In this document: one piece after another, positions 26,529 through 34,958 of the stretch
How positions within the stretch are numbered: the stretch's first letter is position 1
Layout of the letters: each line of letters opens with the position of its first letter
Source of the DNA: Prevotella sp.
Lineage (GTDB): Bacteria; Bacteroidota; Bacteroidia; Bacteroidales; Bacteroidaceae
Direction: 5' to 3'
Assembly: GCA_022764085.1 (NCBI GenBank)
Contig: JALERP010000037.1
Coordinates: 1-45,047, forward strand
Length of the DNA stretch: 45,047 bases
Position numbers and translations under genes: made by a program
The notes under the pieces: model-generated
What the model saw: only the letters and a program-made list of their open reading frames with translations
The model's database searches: none
Told to the model about the DNA's origin: nothing

Positions 26529-27770
26529 TTAATTATTTATTTCCTTAAGACATGTCGCTTTGGCGATATGTCTCATCTCCTTCTCCCAATCATATCCCAA
26601 GGGATTGATTTCAACCATTGTGGCTTTGATTGCATCTGCGATAATATCCACGTTGCGGTTGGCAAATTCCTTTTGTATGAACATCGTCTTAACTCCTTTC
26701 TGTTTTGCTGTGGAGATAATACGTTGTAGGTCAGCAGCTGATGGCTCCCTTCCGTGTTCTTCCACTGCAATCTGCTCAAGACCGTAGTCGGTGGAGAAAC
26801 TGGTTAGGGCGGGATGGTAGATGACGAATGACTTGCACTGCGCCTTCTCCGTTTGCTCCCTTACATATTGGTCGGTAGCCCTGATAACGTTGCACAAGCT
26901 GTCGAGACGTCGCTTGTAGATGGTGGAGTCCTTTGAGTTCACCAACTTTACGGCGTTGTAGATATTATGGGCAATCACCAAGGCGTTTTTTGCCGACATC
27001 CACGTGTGCGGGTCGTCATCCTCTTTGGTTGCAATACTCTCCGATGCGTCCACAATTGTGGTGTGAGGGGCATTTGCTTCCAGTCGCGGCATCCATGTTC
27101 GCTCGAAACCCAAGTTTCCCACTTTAATATATAATATACTATTTGTGAGCTTTGTCATCTGTTTGGCGGTAGGTTCGTAGGTCTCAGGACTGCTGCCCTT
27201 GGGCACCATGGTAACCACCTCATAGGTGTCACCCACTATTTGTTCGGTGAAATAGCGCAGCGGTTCGATGCTCACGGTGATAATTCTTGCATTATCCGCA
27301 GGTTTGGGTGAAGAGCATGAGAAGAGTGCTCCGGCAGTCACCATCAGTACTATGTATCGAACCAGTTTGCTTATCGTTACACTCACGATAAAAATTGTGA
27401 TGTTAGCCCTCATGAGTCCCAAGGCTATAGTGATGACATCACCGATGACGGGCACGCAGGAGAACAAACCCATCCACGCGCCGCGTCCCCTCATAAACCT
27501 TTTGGCACGCTCAAGGTCTTCAGGCTTTGTGTGCAGGTATTTCTCAATCCATTCCATCTTTCCCATACGTCCAATGGAATAGTTGAACATACTTCCGAGC
27601 ACGTTGCCGACAGTGCCCCATGCGACGAGTGCCCACATGTCGAGTCCTGCCGCAAGTAGTCCTACCATCACCGCCTCGCTGCTGAAGGGCAGTATGCTGG
27701 CTGCGAGGAAGGCGGAAATCGCCATTCCCATATAACCGTAGTCTATAAGAAATGCTATTATCGAATCCAT
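26529..27770 (-). CDS. Fusion: YqaA/VTT membrane domain + ZnuA-type metal-binding protein
   Basis: A single 413-residue frame joins two proteins. Residues 1-150 are a YqaA/DedA-type (VTT) membrane domain; MDSIIAFLIDYGYMGMAISAF, then ASILPFSSEAVMVGLL, GNVLGSMFNYSIGRMG and CVPVIGDVITIALGLMR are diagnostic. At about 152 the sequence LFSCSSPKPADN looks like a lipobox and mature lipoprotein start, and residues 155-413 form a ZnuA-like periplasmic metal-binding protein. It shows MVPKGSSPETYEPT (first ligand His replaced by Glu), the central DDPHTWMSAKNA, YHPALTSF and the late EINPLGYDW. The last membrane helix of the first part (TISKLVRYIVLMVTAGALFSC) would also serve as a signal peptide of the second. 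It precedes the ATPase gene by 28 nt. Confidence 0.9.
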   Translation of the reverse strand: MDSIIAFLIDYGYMGMAISAFLAASILPFSSEAVMVGLLAAGLDMWALVAWGTVGNVLGSMFNYSIGRMGKMEWIEKYLHTKPEDLERAKRFMRGRGAWMGLFSCVPVIGDVITIALGLMRANITIFIVSVTISKLVRYIVLMVTAGALFSCSSPKPADNARIITVSIEPLRYFTEQIVGDTYEVVTMVPKGSSPETYEPTAKQMTKLTNSILYIKVGNLGFERTWMPRLEANAPHTTIVDASESIATKEDDDPHTWMSAKNALVIAHNIYNAVKLVNSKDSTIYKRRLDSLCNVIRATDQYVREQTEKAQCKSFVIYHPALTSFSTDYGLEQIAVEEHGREPSAADLQRIISTAKQKGVKTMFIQKEFANRNVDIIADAIKATMVEINPLGYDWEKEMRHIAKATCLKEINN

Positions 27771-27772
27771 GT

Positions 27773-28696
27773 TTATATAAGTTGGATTATGTTCATAAGT
27801 GTCAGCGAGACTGCCGCAATGACAATTGCCATAAATGCCCAGTTGGTAATCTTTGTCTCCGTCAGCGCTATAAAGTGGGCGATGAGCGGGGACGTGGTGA
27901 TTATCATAGCTATCAGCAGGGATGTGTAGAGCTGTGGCTGGAGTATGATAAGGACAATGCTGAAGATGTCAACGAGTGTGAAGGTGTTGAAGAGCATACG
28001 AGTGCGGGTTTTGTCATTGATGCGGTCGCGGATATTGTGGATGATGCCTGTGATGGCAAGGATTCCCACTAAGCCCATTGACAACAAAGCGTTGACTGGA
28101 ACGGCACTGAAGTCGGCAATGCCATGGAATGTAGCCAACTTACTGAAATGTTCCGTCGCAGGAGCGAAGTCGCTCGTATATATAAGATAGAGCGACAGAA
28201 ACCAATATGGACAGAGCAGTCCGAATATGGAAGCGATAAACGTGCGCAATGTCATCGACTGGAGGTAGAATGTCATTGCCCCCCACATCACAGGAGCGAA
28301 AAAAATCATCCTGACATCAATTACCGAGGCTATGCCAAGTGAGGTGAAACCGTAGAAAGTCCACCCCATAGAGTGCTTGTCTTGATATGTGATGAACAAT
28401 GCTATGAATGTGGCTACCATGCATATCGACAGAATCATTGTGGCAGTGGAATGGAAAAGAAATGGCGACATACATACCATTATGATGTATGAGCACGACA
28501 TCATGCGGCTGTATATCCTTATCAGCGCATTGCTGTTGTTGAGTTCCACCATCAGGTAGGTGCTTATGACGAAGCATGCGAACTGTCCCCACAAGTTATG
28601 TGAGAACAGCCCACTTGCCGCCCATATCGCCACTGCTATCATAGCCACTGCGGGCAGCAGCTTCCTGCTCCGTGATATTCGTCTCTGTAGTCTCAA
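27773..28696 (-). CDS. Polytopic membrane protein of unknown function
   Basis: A 307-residue protein with about eight to ten hydrophobic segments, for example residues 15-33, 38-48, 68-104 and 220-240, and a basic N-terminus (LQRRISRSRKLL). It resembles the Bacteroidales membrane proteins sometimes grouped as DUF6427, but I cannot assign a function. The frame starts at a TTG (28696); the next in-frame ATG is at about residue 18, inside the first membrane segment, so the TTG is the better choice. It ends 2 nt before the YqaA/ZnuA fusion gene. A heptamer array occupies the gap to purD. Confidence 0.75.
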   Translation of the reverse strand: MRLQRRISRSRKLLPAVAMIAVAIWAASGLFSHNLWGQFACFVISTYLMVELNNSNALIRIYSRMMSCSYIIMVCMSPFLFHSTATMILSICMVATFIALFITYQDKHSMGWTFYGFTSLGIASVIDVRMIFFAPVMWGAMTFYLQSMTLRTFIASIFGLLCPYWFLSLYLIYTSDFAPATEHFSKLATFHGIADFSAVPVNALLSMGLVGILAITGIIHNIRDRINDKTRTRMLFNTFTLVDIFSIVLIILQPQLYTSLLIAMIITTSPLIAHFIALTETKITNWAFMAIVIAAVSLTLMNIIQLI

Positions 28697-28698
28697 TG

Positions 28699-28747
28699 AA
28701 TTCTTAATTCTTAATTCTTAATTCTTAATTTTTAATTCTTAATTCTT
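28699..28747. repeat. TTAATTC heptamer array between purD and the membrane-protein gene
   Basis: About six TTAATTC/TTAATTT units running from just after the membrane-protein start region to the purD stop codon. Same unit as the array beyond recA. Confidence 0.88.
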
Positions 28748-30014
28748 ATAAGTCCTTGCCTATGTCTCGGCGGAAATACTTGTCAGTGAAGTTTATCTTT
28801 TGAGCCTCGGCGAAACTCTTGGCAAGAGCCTCTGCCTTGTCTTTGCCGTAGGAGCTTACGGCTATGACACGTCCACCGTTGGTGACTACTTCTCCGTCCT
28901 TCATCGTTGTGCCTGCATGGAACACGATGCAGCCCTCGACATCCTCGATGCCAGTGATGGGGTAGCCCTTCTTGTACTCTTGGGGATAACCGCCACTGAC
29001 AAGCATCACGCACACCACGGCACGCTCGTCAAACTCTATCGCACGCTTGTCCAAGTCGCCGTTGGCAACACCCTCGAAGAGGTCAACGATGTCGCTCTTA
29101 AGGCGCAGCATCACACTTTCGGTCTCAGGGTCACCCATACGGCAGTTGTACTCGATAACCATCGGTTCGCCATCTACGTTGATAAGTCCGAAGAAGATGA
29201 ACCCCTTATAGTCGATACCCTCTTCGGATAGTCCGTTCACTGTGGGACGGATGATGCGGTCTTCCACCTTCTGCATCCACTCCTTCGTGGCAAACGGCAC
29301 AGGAGTGACGCTACCCATACCACCTGTATTCAATCCGGTGTCACCCTCGCCAATGCGCTTGTAGTCCTTTGCCTCGGGCAGAATCTTATAGTTCTTGCCA
29401 TCTGTAAGAACGAATACCGAGCACTCGATACCGCTGAGGAACTCCTCGATGACCACGCGTGCCGAAGCGTTGCCGAACATACCTCCGAGCATCTCCTTCA
29501 GTTCCTTCTTAGCCTCGTCAAGGGTGGGAAGGATGAGCACTCCCTTGCCGGCACAGAGACCATCGGCTTTCAATACGTAAGGAGCCTTGAGGGTTTCAAG
29601 GAACTTCAGCCCCTCCTCAAGTGTATTGCCGTCGAATGTCTGGTATTTTGCTGTTGGGATGTTATGGCGCTGCATGAAGGCCTTTGCGAAGTCCTTGGAG
29701 CCTTCGAGTACGGCTCCCGCCTTCGACGGACCGATTACGGGCACGTTCTTGGTGCGCTCGTCGGCCTTTAAGTCGTCGTAAACACCCTTTACCAATGGGT
29801 CCTCAGGACCCACAACAACCATATTTATATTATTGGCAACCACAAACTCCTTAATTCTCTCGAAGTCGTTAACTCCGATTGCCACGTTCTCGCCACAATT
29901 AGTAGTGCCGGCATTACCGGGTGCGATAAACAGTTTCTCCACCTTCTCGCTCTGCGAGATTTTCCATGCTAAGGCGTGCTCGCGGCCGCCGCTTCCTAAT
30001 AATAATATCTTCAT
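28746..30014 (-). CDS. purD: Phosphoribosylamine-glycine ligase (GAR synthetase)
   Basis: ATP-grasp enzyme that joins 5-phosphoribosylamine and glycine in step two of purine synthesis. The 422 residues match the monofunctional bacterial enzyme. The N-terminal domain begins [19 protein letters not shown], followed by the conserved HNIPTAKY. The ATP-grasp parts include [15 protein letters not shown], the [12 protein letters not shown] signature and the metal-binding [13 protein letters not shown]. The C-terminal domain ends with [12 protein letters not shown]. The gene lies between two heptamer arrays, one at its start codon and one at its stop codon. Confidence 0.97.
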   Translation of the reverse strand: MKILLLGSGGREHALAWKISQSEKVEKLFIAPGNAGTTNCGENVAIGVNDFERIKEFVVANNINMVVVGPEDPLVKGVYDDLKADERTKNVPVIGPSKAGAVLEGSKDFAKAFMQRHNIPTAKYQTFDGNTLEEGLKFLETLKAPYVLKADGLCAGKGVLILPTLDEAKKELKEMLGGMFGNASARVVIEEFLSGIECSVFVLTDGKNYKILPEAKDYKRIGEGDTGLNTGGMGSVTPVPFATKEWMQKVEDRIIRPTVNGLSEEGIDYKGFIFFGLINVDGEPMVIEYNCRMGDPETESVMLRLKSDIVDLFEGVANGDLDKRAIEFDERAVVCVMLVSGGYPQEYKKGYPITGIEDVEGCIVFHAGTTMKDGEVVTNGGRVIAVSSYGKDKAEALAKSFAEAQKINFTDKYFRRDIGKDL

Positions 30015-30068
30015 AATTCCTAATTCCTAATTCCTAATTCCTAATTCCTAATTCCTAATTCTTAATTC
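30014..30068. repeat. CCTAATT/TTAATTC heptamer array overlapping a gene end
   Basis: Six perfect 7-bp TAATTCC units from 30014, then two TAATTCT units. The array runs from the purD start codon into the last two codons of the peptidase gene upstream in transcription order: its final Lys-Asn-stop is read from the array. Confidence 0.9.
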
Positions 30069-32248
30069 TTAAGATAATCCTCAAAATACTGTGTTATTCT
30101 CTCATGCAGGTGCACACTCTTATGTCCCATCATGTTATGTCCCTCGCCGGGATAAACGAAAAAGTCGGGCTGGGTGCCTGCTTCGGTGCAGGCGTCGATG
30201 AACGAGAGTGCATGCTGGGGAACAACCGTTGGGTCGTTCATGCCGATGATAATCTGCAGTTTGCCTTTCAGGTTCTTTGCCATTGGGATGAGTGACGATG
30301 CCTCGATACCCTCCTTGTTTGTCTCGGGAGTACCCATATAGCGCTCACCGTACATCACCTCATACCATTTCCAGTCGATTACAGGACCGCCTGCCACTCC
30401 CACCTTAAACACGTCGGGATAGTTGGTCATCAGCGAGATGGTCATAAATCCACCGTAGCTCCAGCCGTGCACACCGAGACGGTCTTCATCCACGTAAGGC
30501 AGTGACTTGAGATACTCCACGCCCTTCATCTGGTCGCGCATCTCCACCTTGCCGAGTTTGTGCCATGTGGCCTGCTCAAACTCAATGCCACGGTTCTCAC
30601 TGCCACGGTTGTCAAGGATAAAGAGCACATAACCCTTCTGTGCCATATAGGTCTCCCACGAACGGCTTCCCCAGTGCCATGTGGCATCTACGTTATGTGC
30701 ATGAGGTCCTCCATAGACATATACCACTGTCGGGTATTTCTTTGTCGGGTCGAAGTCGGCTGGCTTCACCATTCGCCAATACAGGTCGGTAACTCCGTCG
30801 TCAGCCTTTATGCTTCCGTTTTCGAAGATGGGTTGCTGATAACCATCCCATGGGTTCTTGGCGGTGAGCAGGCGTGATGACTTGCCTGTAGCCGTAGCCA
30901 CAAGGTCAACGTTTCTTGGTACGGTTGGCTCGCTGTATGAGTCGATCAACCACTGTCCGGTCTTGCTTAGCGAGGCAAAATGGTAGCCACGACTGTTGTC
31001 AAGAGCCTTGCGCTTGCCCGTCTTGACATCTACTGCATAAAGGTTACGCTGTATAGGGTTGGCTTCGTTAGAGGCAATGATTATCGACTTGTTCTTGGTG
31101 TTGAATCCATATACATCCTCCACCACGAAGTTGCCCTTGGTGAGCTGACGCCATTTCTTATACCTTATATTATATAAATATAGGTGGTTGTAACCGTCCT
31201 TCTGGCTTTGCATCACAAATTCGTTGTTGTTCCACGGCAGGAACACTATGGGATGGAGCGGTTCCACATATTTGTCGCTTGTCTCTCGATAGATGACTTC
31301 CGCTTTCTTGCCTGTAGCGGCATCGTAGGATGCGAGCATACAGTCGTTTTGCAGGCGGTTAAGCTCGAACATATATACCGTCTTGCTGTCAGGCGACCAT
31401 GCGATGTTGGTGAAATAGCGGTCGGTGGGGTCGCCGGCATCGAGATATGTCACCTTGCCCGTTGTGCAGTCGTAAATGCCCACTGTCACCTTGTGGCTTG
31501 TCATTCCAAGCATAGGATACTTGTCTGGCTCATACTCCGCAACCCTTGTGAAGGTGTTCACCTGAGGATAGTCGGTCACCATCGATTGATCCATGCGATA
31601 GAAGGCAAAACAATTGCCGTCGGGTGCCCAGAAGATACCCTCTTCAATACCGAACTCGTTGCGGTGTACCGATTGTCCATATACAATCTCGCGACTGCCG
31701 TCGGTGGTAACCTGGCGCACTTTCCCCTCAGCATCGGTGATGCAAAGTTGGTCATTCTTGACGTATGCGGATATGCGCGACTTGGCGTTCCAATGGGTCT
31801 CGATCTCACCTTCGCAAGGTTGAATCCATGCCACCTCGCCCTTCTTCCAGTCATATAGCAGCCGGATATGGCTGTTGGTTATGAGTGCGAGAGTCTCGTT
31901 GGGGTAGGGGTACTTGACGTAATGAAGCGTACGTATCTTCTCATTCTTAAATCCGTCGAGTTTGCTGATGGCAACATCGAGTTTGGAATTGACATCGTCG
32001 AGCGTGAAGAGCTTGCGTCTCTCGCCAGACTTCATGTCAATCATTCCTGTCTCTTCCACGTCCTGATACATCAATTGCTCTCCCCACCATGTGGAGTATA
32101 GTCTTTCGGGTACGAACTTACGGTAGTTGACTCCACCGAAGTTGAGTTCCTCAAGCGTGAGCAGTTTCTGTTGCTGTGCCATGGATGTCGTATTGGTCAT
32201 GATTGAAAACAGAGTGACTAATGCCACAAAAAACTTTTTACTCGTCAT
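30062..32248 (-). CDS. S9B family dipeptidyl peptidase (DPP-IV type)
   Basis: Exported serine peptidase that removes dipeptides, usually after proline, from N-termini of peptides. A signal peptide (MTSKKFFVALVTLFSIMTNTTSMAQ) leads to the beta-propeller domain, with WAPDGNCFAFYRMD and VYMFELNRLQND; the catalytic domain follows: nucleophile in GVHGWSYGGFM, Asp in IIGMNDPTVVPQH, His in GEGHNMMG. The start at 32248 puts the signal peptide at the N-terminus; an ATG at 32263 would add five residues. The start overlaps the stop of the upstream gene by about 11 bp. The 728-residue length fits the bacterial S9B group. The C-terminal codons come from a heptamer array. Confidence 0.95.
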   Translation of the reverse strand: MTSKKFFVALVTLFSIMTNTTSMAQQQKLLTLEELNFGGVNYRKFVPERLYSTWWGEQLMYQDVEETGMIDMKSGERRKLFTLDDVNSKLDVAISKLDGFKNEKIRTLHYVKYPYPNETLALITNSHIRLLYDWKKGEVAWIQPCEGEIETHWNAKSRISAYVKNDQLCITDAEGKVRQVTTDGSREIVYGQSVHRNEFGIEEGIFWAPDGNCFAFYRMDQSMVTDYPQVNTFTRVAEYEPDKYPMLGMTSHKVTVGIYDCTTGKVTYLDAGDPTDRYFTNIAWSPDSKTVYMFELNRLQNDCMLASYDAATGKKAEVIYRETSDKYVEPLHPIVFLPWNNNEFVMQSQKDGYNHLYLYNIRYKKWRQLTKGNFVVEDVYGFNTKNKSIIIASNEANPIQRNLYAVDVKTGKRKALDNSRGYHFASLSKTGQWLIDSYSEPTVPRNVDLVATATGKSSRLLTAKNPWDGYQQPIFENGSIKADDGVTDLYWRMVKPADFDPTKKYPTVVYVYGGPHAHNVDATWHWGSRSWETYMAQKGYVLFILDNRGSENRGIEFEQATWHKLGKVEMRDQMKGVEYLKSLPYVDEDRLGVHGWSYGGFMTISLMTNYPDVFKVGVAGGPVIDWKWYEVMYGERYMGTPETNKEGIEASSLIPMAKNLKGKLQIIIGMNDPTVVPQHALSFIDACTEAGTQPDFFVYPGEGHNMMGHKSVHLHERITQYFEDYLKN

Positions 32249-33794
32249 AAGAATCGAAATCATTGTCGTTTATGTCATTATGACGGTTAAACCCGCCTTT
32301 TTTGCCTTTACGGTCGAATCCACCTTTTCCCTTTCGGTCGAATCCTCCCTTGCCACCTTTTCGGTCAAAACCGCCCTTTCCACCTTTTCGGTCGAATCCT
32401 CCCTTACCGCCTTTGCGGTCAAAACCGCCCTTGCGCTTGTTCTCATCGTCATCATCATTGCGGCGACGAGGTCGCTTGGTTTCCGTTGAGGGCAGTTCAT
32501 GACGGTGGAACTTGAATGAGCGGATGTCGCCCTCTTCGTTTTCCTCCGTCTCCGATATCCTCTTTTTAAACTCGCGCTCCTTCTTGAAACGGTGCTTCTC
32601 GCGCATCATGCGTTTCTCCTCATCGGTTTTCACGATGCCGCCCTCAGAGCGGAAGTCACGCAGCTTTCCGTCGAATATTTGATACTTGCGGAACTCACAC
32701 TCCAACGAACCATTATAAAGAGGAGTCTTGAGTGAGGGTTTCAGTCCTATCTGCTCAAAACATTCCTCGCGGTAGCTCAGCACCCATGCGTCGTTGTTGA
32801 GGAATTGGTGCTTAAGTCTCTCGCCAATCATCTTGTATGTGCCCAAGAGGTCAGGAGTGGAGATGCGCTCGCCGTATGGAGGATTAGTCACGATGATGCT
32901 CTTCTCTGCAGGCTGGGTGAAATCCTTGAAGTCAGCCTGAGCCACGGTGATGTCCTTGCTCAGTCCGGCTGCCTTCACGTTCATAAGTGCAGTGTTCACC
33001 GCCTTCATGTCAATGTCATATCCATATATATGATGAGTGAACTCGCGCTCCTGTGAGTCGTCGTTATATATCTCATCAAAAAGGTCCTTGTCGAAGTCGG
33101 GCCATTTCTCAAAAGCGAATTCCTTGCGGAAGAGTCCCGGTGCCATATTGTGTGCTATCAGGGCAGCCTCGATAAGCAGTGTTCCCGAACCGCACATCGG
33201 GTCGATGAAGTCAGTTTCTCCCTCCCAACCGGTCATGAGTATCATGCCAGCTGCGAGAACCTCGTTCAGCGGTGCTTCCACACTCTCCTGACGATAGCCT
33301 CGGCGGTGGAGACTCTCGCCGCTGGAGTCGAGTGACAGGGTACACTTGTCCTCGGCGATATGTATATTCAGGCGGATGTCGGGGTTGGCGACGCTGATGT
33401 TTGGTCTCTGTCCCGTTTTCTCGCGGAATTGGTCAACAATAGCGTCCTTCACCTTGTACGACACGAACTTGGAGTGGCGGAACTCTTCCGAGAATACTAC
33501 GGCATCTACGGCGAACGTCTTGTTGTTGTCGAGATATTCGGTCCAATCCACCTTCTTAATCTCCTCATACACATCATCGGCAGACTTAGCCTTGAAATGC
33601 GTGATGGGTTTCAGAATCCTGATTGCCGTGTGCAATTGGAAATTGGCGCGATACATCAATTCCTTGTTTCCAGTAAAAGACACCATACGGCGTCCTATCT
33701 GCACGTCGTTGGCACCCAGTTGTGTTAATTCCTTCGCCAATACAGGTTCCAGTCCCATGAATGTTTTGGCGATCAGTTCAAATTCCTTTTCCAT
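32238..33794 (-). CDS. THUMP-domain class I RNA methyltransferase with GGFDRKGGK tail
   Basis: A 518-residue SAM-dependent RNA N2-guanine methyltransferase, RlmL/YpsC type, acting on rRNA. The N-terminal THUMP domain begins FELIAKTFMGLEPVLAKELTQLG; the methyltransferase domain has DFIDPMCGSGTLLIEAAL and the catalytic IIVTNPPYGERIS. After residue about 440 comes an unusual basic tail with six repeats of about nine residues, GGFDRKGGK, followed by an acidic end (HNDINDNDFDSYDE). The tail resembles the RGG-like RNA-binding tails of DEAD-box helicases. Family members normally stop before it. The ATG is at 33794, next to a heptamer array. Confidence 0.9.
   Translation of the reverse strand: MEKEFELIAKTFMGLEPVLAKELTQLGANDVQIGRRMVSFTGNKELMYRANFQLHTAIRILKPITHFKAKSADDVYEEIKKVDWTEYLDNNKTFAVDAVVFSEEFRHSKFVSYKVKDAIVDQFREKTGQRPNISVANPDIRLNIHIAEDKCTLSLDSSGESLHRRGYRQESVEAPLNEVLAAGMILMTGWEGETDFIDPMCGSGTLLIEAALIAHNMAPGLFRKEFAFEKWPDFDKDLFDEIYNDDSQEREFTHHIYGYDIDMKAVNTALMNVKAAGLSKDITVAQADFKDFTQPAEKSIIVTNPPYGERISTPDLLGTYKMIGERLKHQFLNNDAWVLSYREECFEQIGLKPSLKTPLYNGSLECEFRKYQIFDGKLRDFRSEGGIVKTDEEKRMMREKHRFKKEREFKKRISETEENEEGDIRSFKFHRHELPSTETKRPRRRNDDDDENKRKGGFDRKGGKGGFDRKGGKGGFDRKGGKGGFDRKGKGGFDRKGKKGGFNRHNDINDNDFDSYDE
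32285..32440 (-). repeat. Coding tandem repeat (24-27 bp) in the methyltransferase tail
   Basis: Six units encode GGFDRKGGK, with the last ones degenerate (GGFDRKGK, GGFDRKGKK, GGFNRH). The codons of successive units alternate slightly, with a higher-order period near 54 bp. Such repeats expand and contract easily. Confidence 0.85.
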
Positions 33795-33799
33795 TATAT

Positions 33800-33817
33800 A
33801 ATTCTTAATTCTTAATT
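33800..33817. repeat. TTAATTC units at the methyltransferase gene start
   Basis: Two to three TTAATTC heptamers beginning 5 bp beyond the start codon; left boundary of the inserted-looking segment 33818-33914. Confidence 0.8.
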
Positions 33818-33914
33818 GACTTCGTCGATTGCTGGCTGCACTTTGACTTCGTCTTCCTCTGTCGCGACTCGGGATAGCACGAGCAAGCTTGGCTCTTCTC
33901 TCGGTTTGCGCAGC
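33818..33914. other. Unique segment embedded between heptamer arrays
   Basis: About 97 bp of GC-richer sequence without an ORF lies between two TTAATTC arrays. It has TTGACTTCGTC twice (near 33818 and 33844), then CGCGACTCGGGATAGCACGA and a near-palindromic GAGCAAGCTTGGCTC. It looks like a short dispersed repeat of Bacteroidales genomes rather than gene sequence. Confidence 0.5.
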
Positions 33915-33947
33915 AATTCTTAATTCTTAATCCTTAATTCTTAATCC
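33915..33947. repeat. TTAATTC/TTAATCC array overlapping the cysE stop codon
   Basis: Four to five heptamer units. The last codons of cysE (Ile-Lys-Asn-stop) are read from this array. Confidence 0.85.
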
Positions 33948-34836
33948 TCCTGCTTCCTGCCTCCATGTCCTCCGTCACCCACATGTTTGCGCCTACTATG
34001 CAGCCTTCGCCGATGGTTATTCGCCCGAGGATGGTGGCATTTGAATATACTATCACGTTGTCTTCGAGGATGGGATGGCGCGCAATGCCCTTGATGGGGT
34101 TGCCGTCCTCGTCCTTTGGAAAGCTTTTCGCACCGAGGGTCACGCCTTGGTATAGCTTCACGTTGTTGCCTATGATACAAGTGGCACCCACCACTACACC
34201 CGTGCCGTGGTCGATGGTGAAGTGGTGCCCTATCTTTGCTCCTGGATGAATGTCGATACCAGTCTCAGAGTGAGCCATCTCAGTCATTATGCGTGGTATA
34301 AGAGGCACACCCATCAGATGCAGTTCGTGGGCGATGCGGTAGTTGGCAAGGGCCTTAATCACGGGATAGCACGAGATTACCTCACCGGAGTTCACTGCTG
34401 CGGGGTCTCCGTTGTATGCAGCCTCCACGTCGGTAGCCAATGTGCGTCTTATTTCGGGCAGTTTTTCAATCAGTCTGGCAGCGATGTCTTTCGCCCTCTC
34501 ACGGCAATGACCGCCAGTGTCGGGACATACCTCACATCCGAAGCACAGTCCCGCCATAATCTGGTCGGAAAGCATCTTGAACAGCTTTTCGACGTTTGCC
34601 CCAATATGGAATTTTATGGTATGTGTATTTACGGAAGACTTGCCGAAGTAGCCAGGAAAGATGATGGCTCTCGACAATTCTATGATTTCTCCGAGCACCT
34701 TGCCTGAAGGAAGAGGGTTGCCCTCAGTGTGCCGATGGAACAGTCCTTCGAGGGACTCCGGCTGCGACAGCTGCTCTACCGTCCTGGTCAGTGCTTCACT
34801 ATGATTATAGTTACCCATTTCTGATGTTAAAATCAT
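33934..34836 (-). CDS. cysE: Serine O-acetyltransferase
   Basis: Acetylates serine from acetyl-CoA, the first step of cysteine synthesis; CysK encoded at 14726-15673 uses the product. The 300 residues have a helical N-terminal domain (with CFGCEVCPDTGGHC) and a C-terminal left-handed beta-helix with hexapeptide repeats and the catalytic segments MAHSETGIDIHPGAKIGHHFTIDHGTG, then YQGVTLGAKSFPKDEDGNPIKGIARHP. The start at 34836 would leave only about five leader nt after the predicted transcription start; the in-frame ATG at 34818 (MGNYNHSE) is a good alternative. The protein lacks the C-terminal isoleucine that plugs CysK in the cysteine synthase complex, because its last residues come from a heptamer array. 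Confidence 0.93.
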   Translation of the reverse strand: MILTSEMGNYNHSEALTRTVEQLSQPESLEGLFHRHTEGNPLPSGKVLGEIIELSRAIIFPGYFGKSSVNTHTIKFHIGANVEKLFKMLSDQIMAGLCFGCEVCPDTGGHCRERAKDIAARLIEKLPEIRRTLATDVEAAYNGDPAAVNSGEVISCYPVIKALANYRIAHELHLMGVPLIPRIMTEMAHSETGIDIHPGAKIGHHFTIDHGTGVVVGATCIIGNNVKLYQGVTLGAKSFPKDEDGNPIKGIARHPILEDNVIVYSNATILGRITIGEGCIVGANMWVTEDMEAGSRRIKN

Positions 34837-34846
34837 TATTTGGGTA

Positions 34847-34877
34847 CAAAGTTAGTCAAATTAATAGAAAATACAAA
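34847..34877 (-). promoter_or_regulatory. Promoter of cysE
   Basis: The minus strand reads TTTG (34877-34874), 19 bp, TAACTTTG (34854-34847), a near-ideal -33/-7 pair. The region upstream is AT-rich and shared with a divergent gene. Confidence 0.75.
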
Positions 34878-34958
34878 AAAAAATCCCGTTTTTTTCCATT
34901 ATTACAAAAATAATTTGTATTTTTGCCCTCGTAAAGCCAAATTAATCTCAATATAAGT

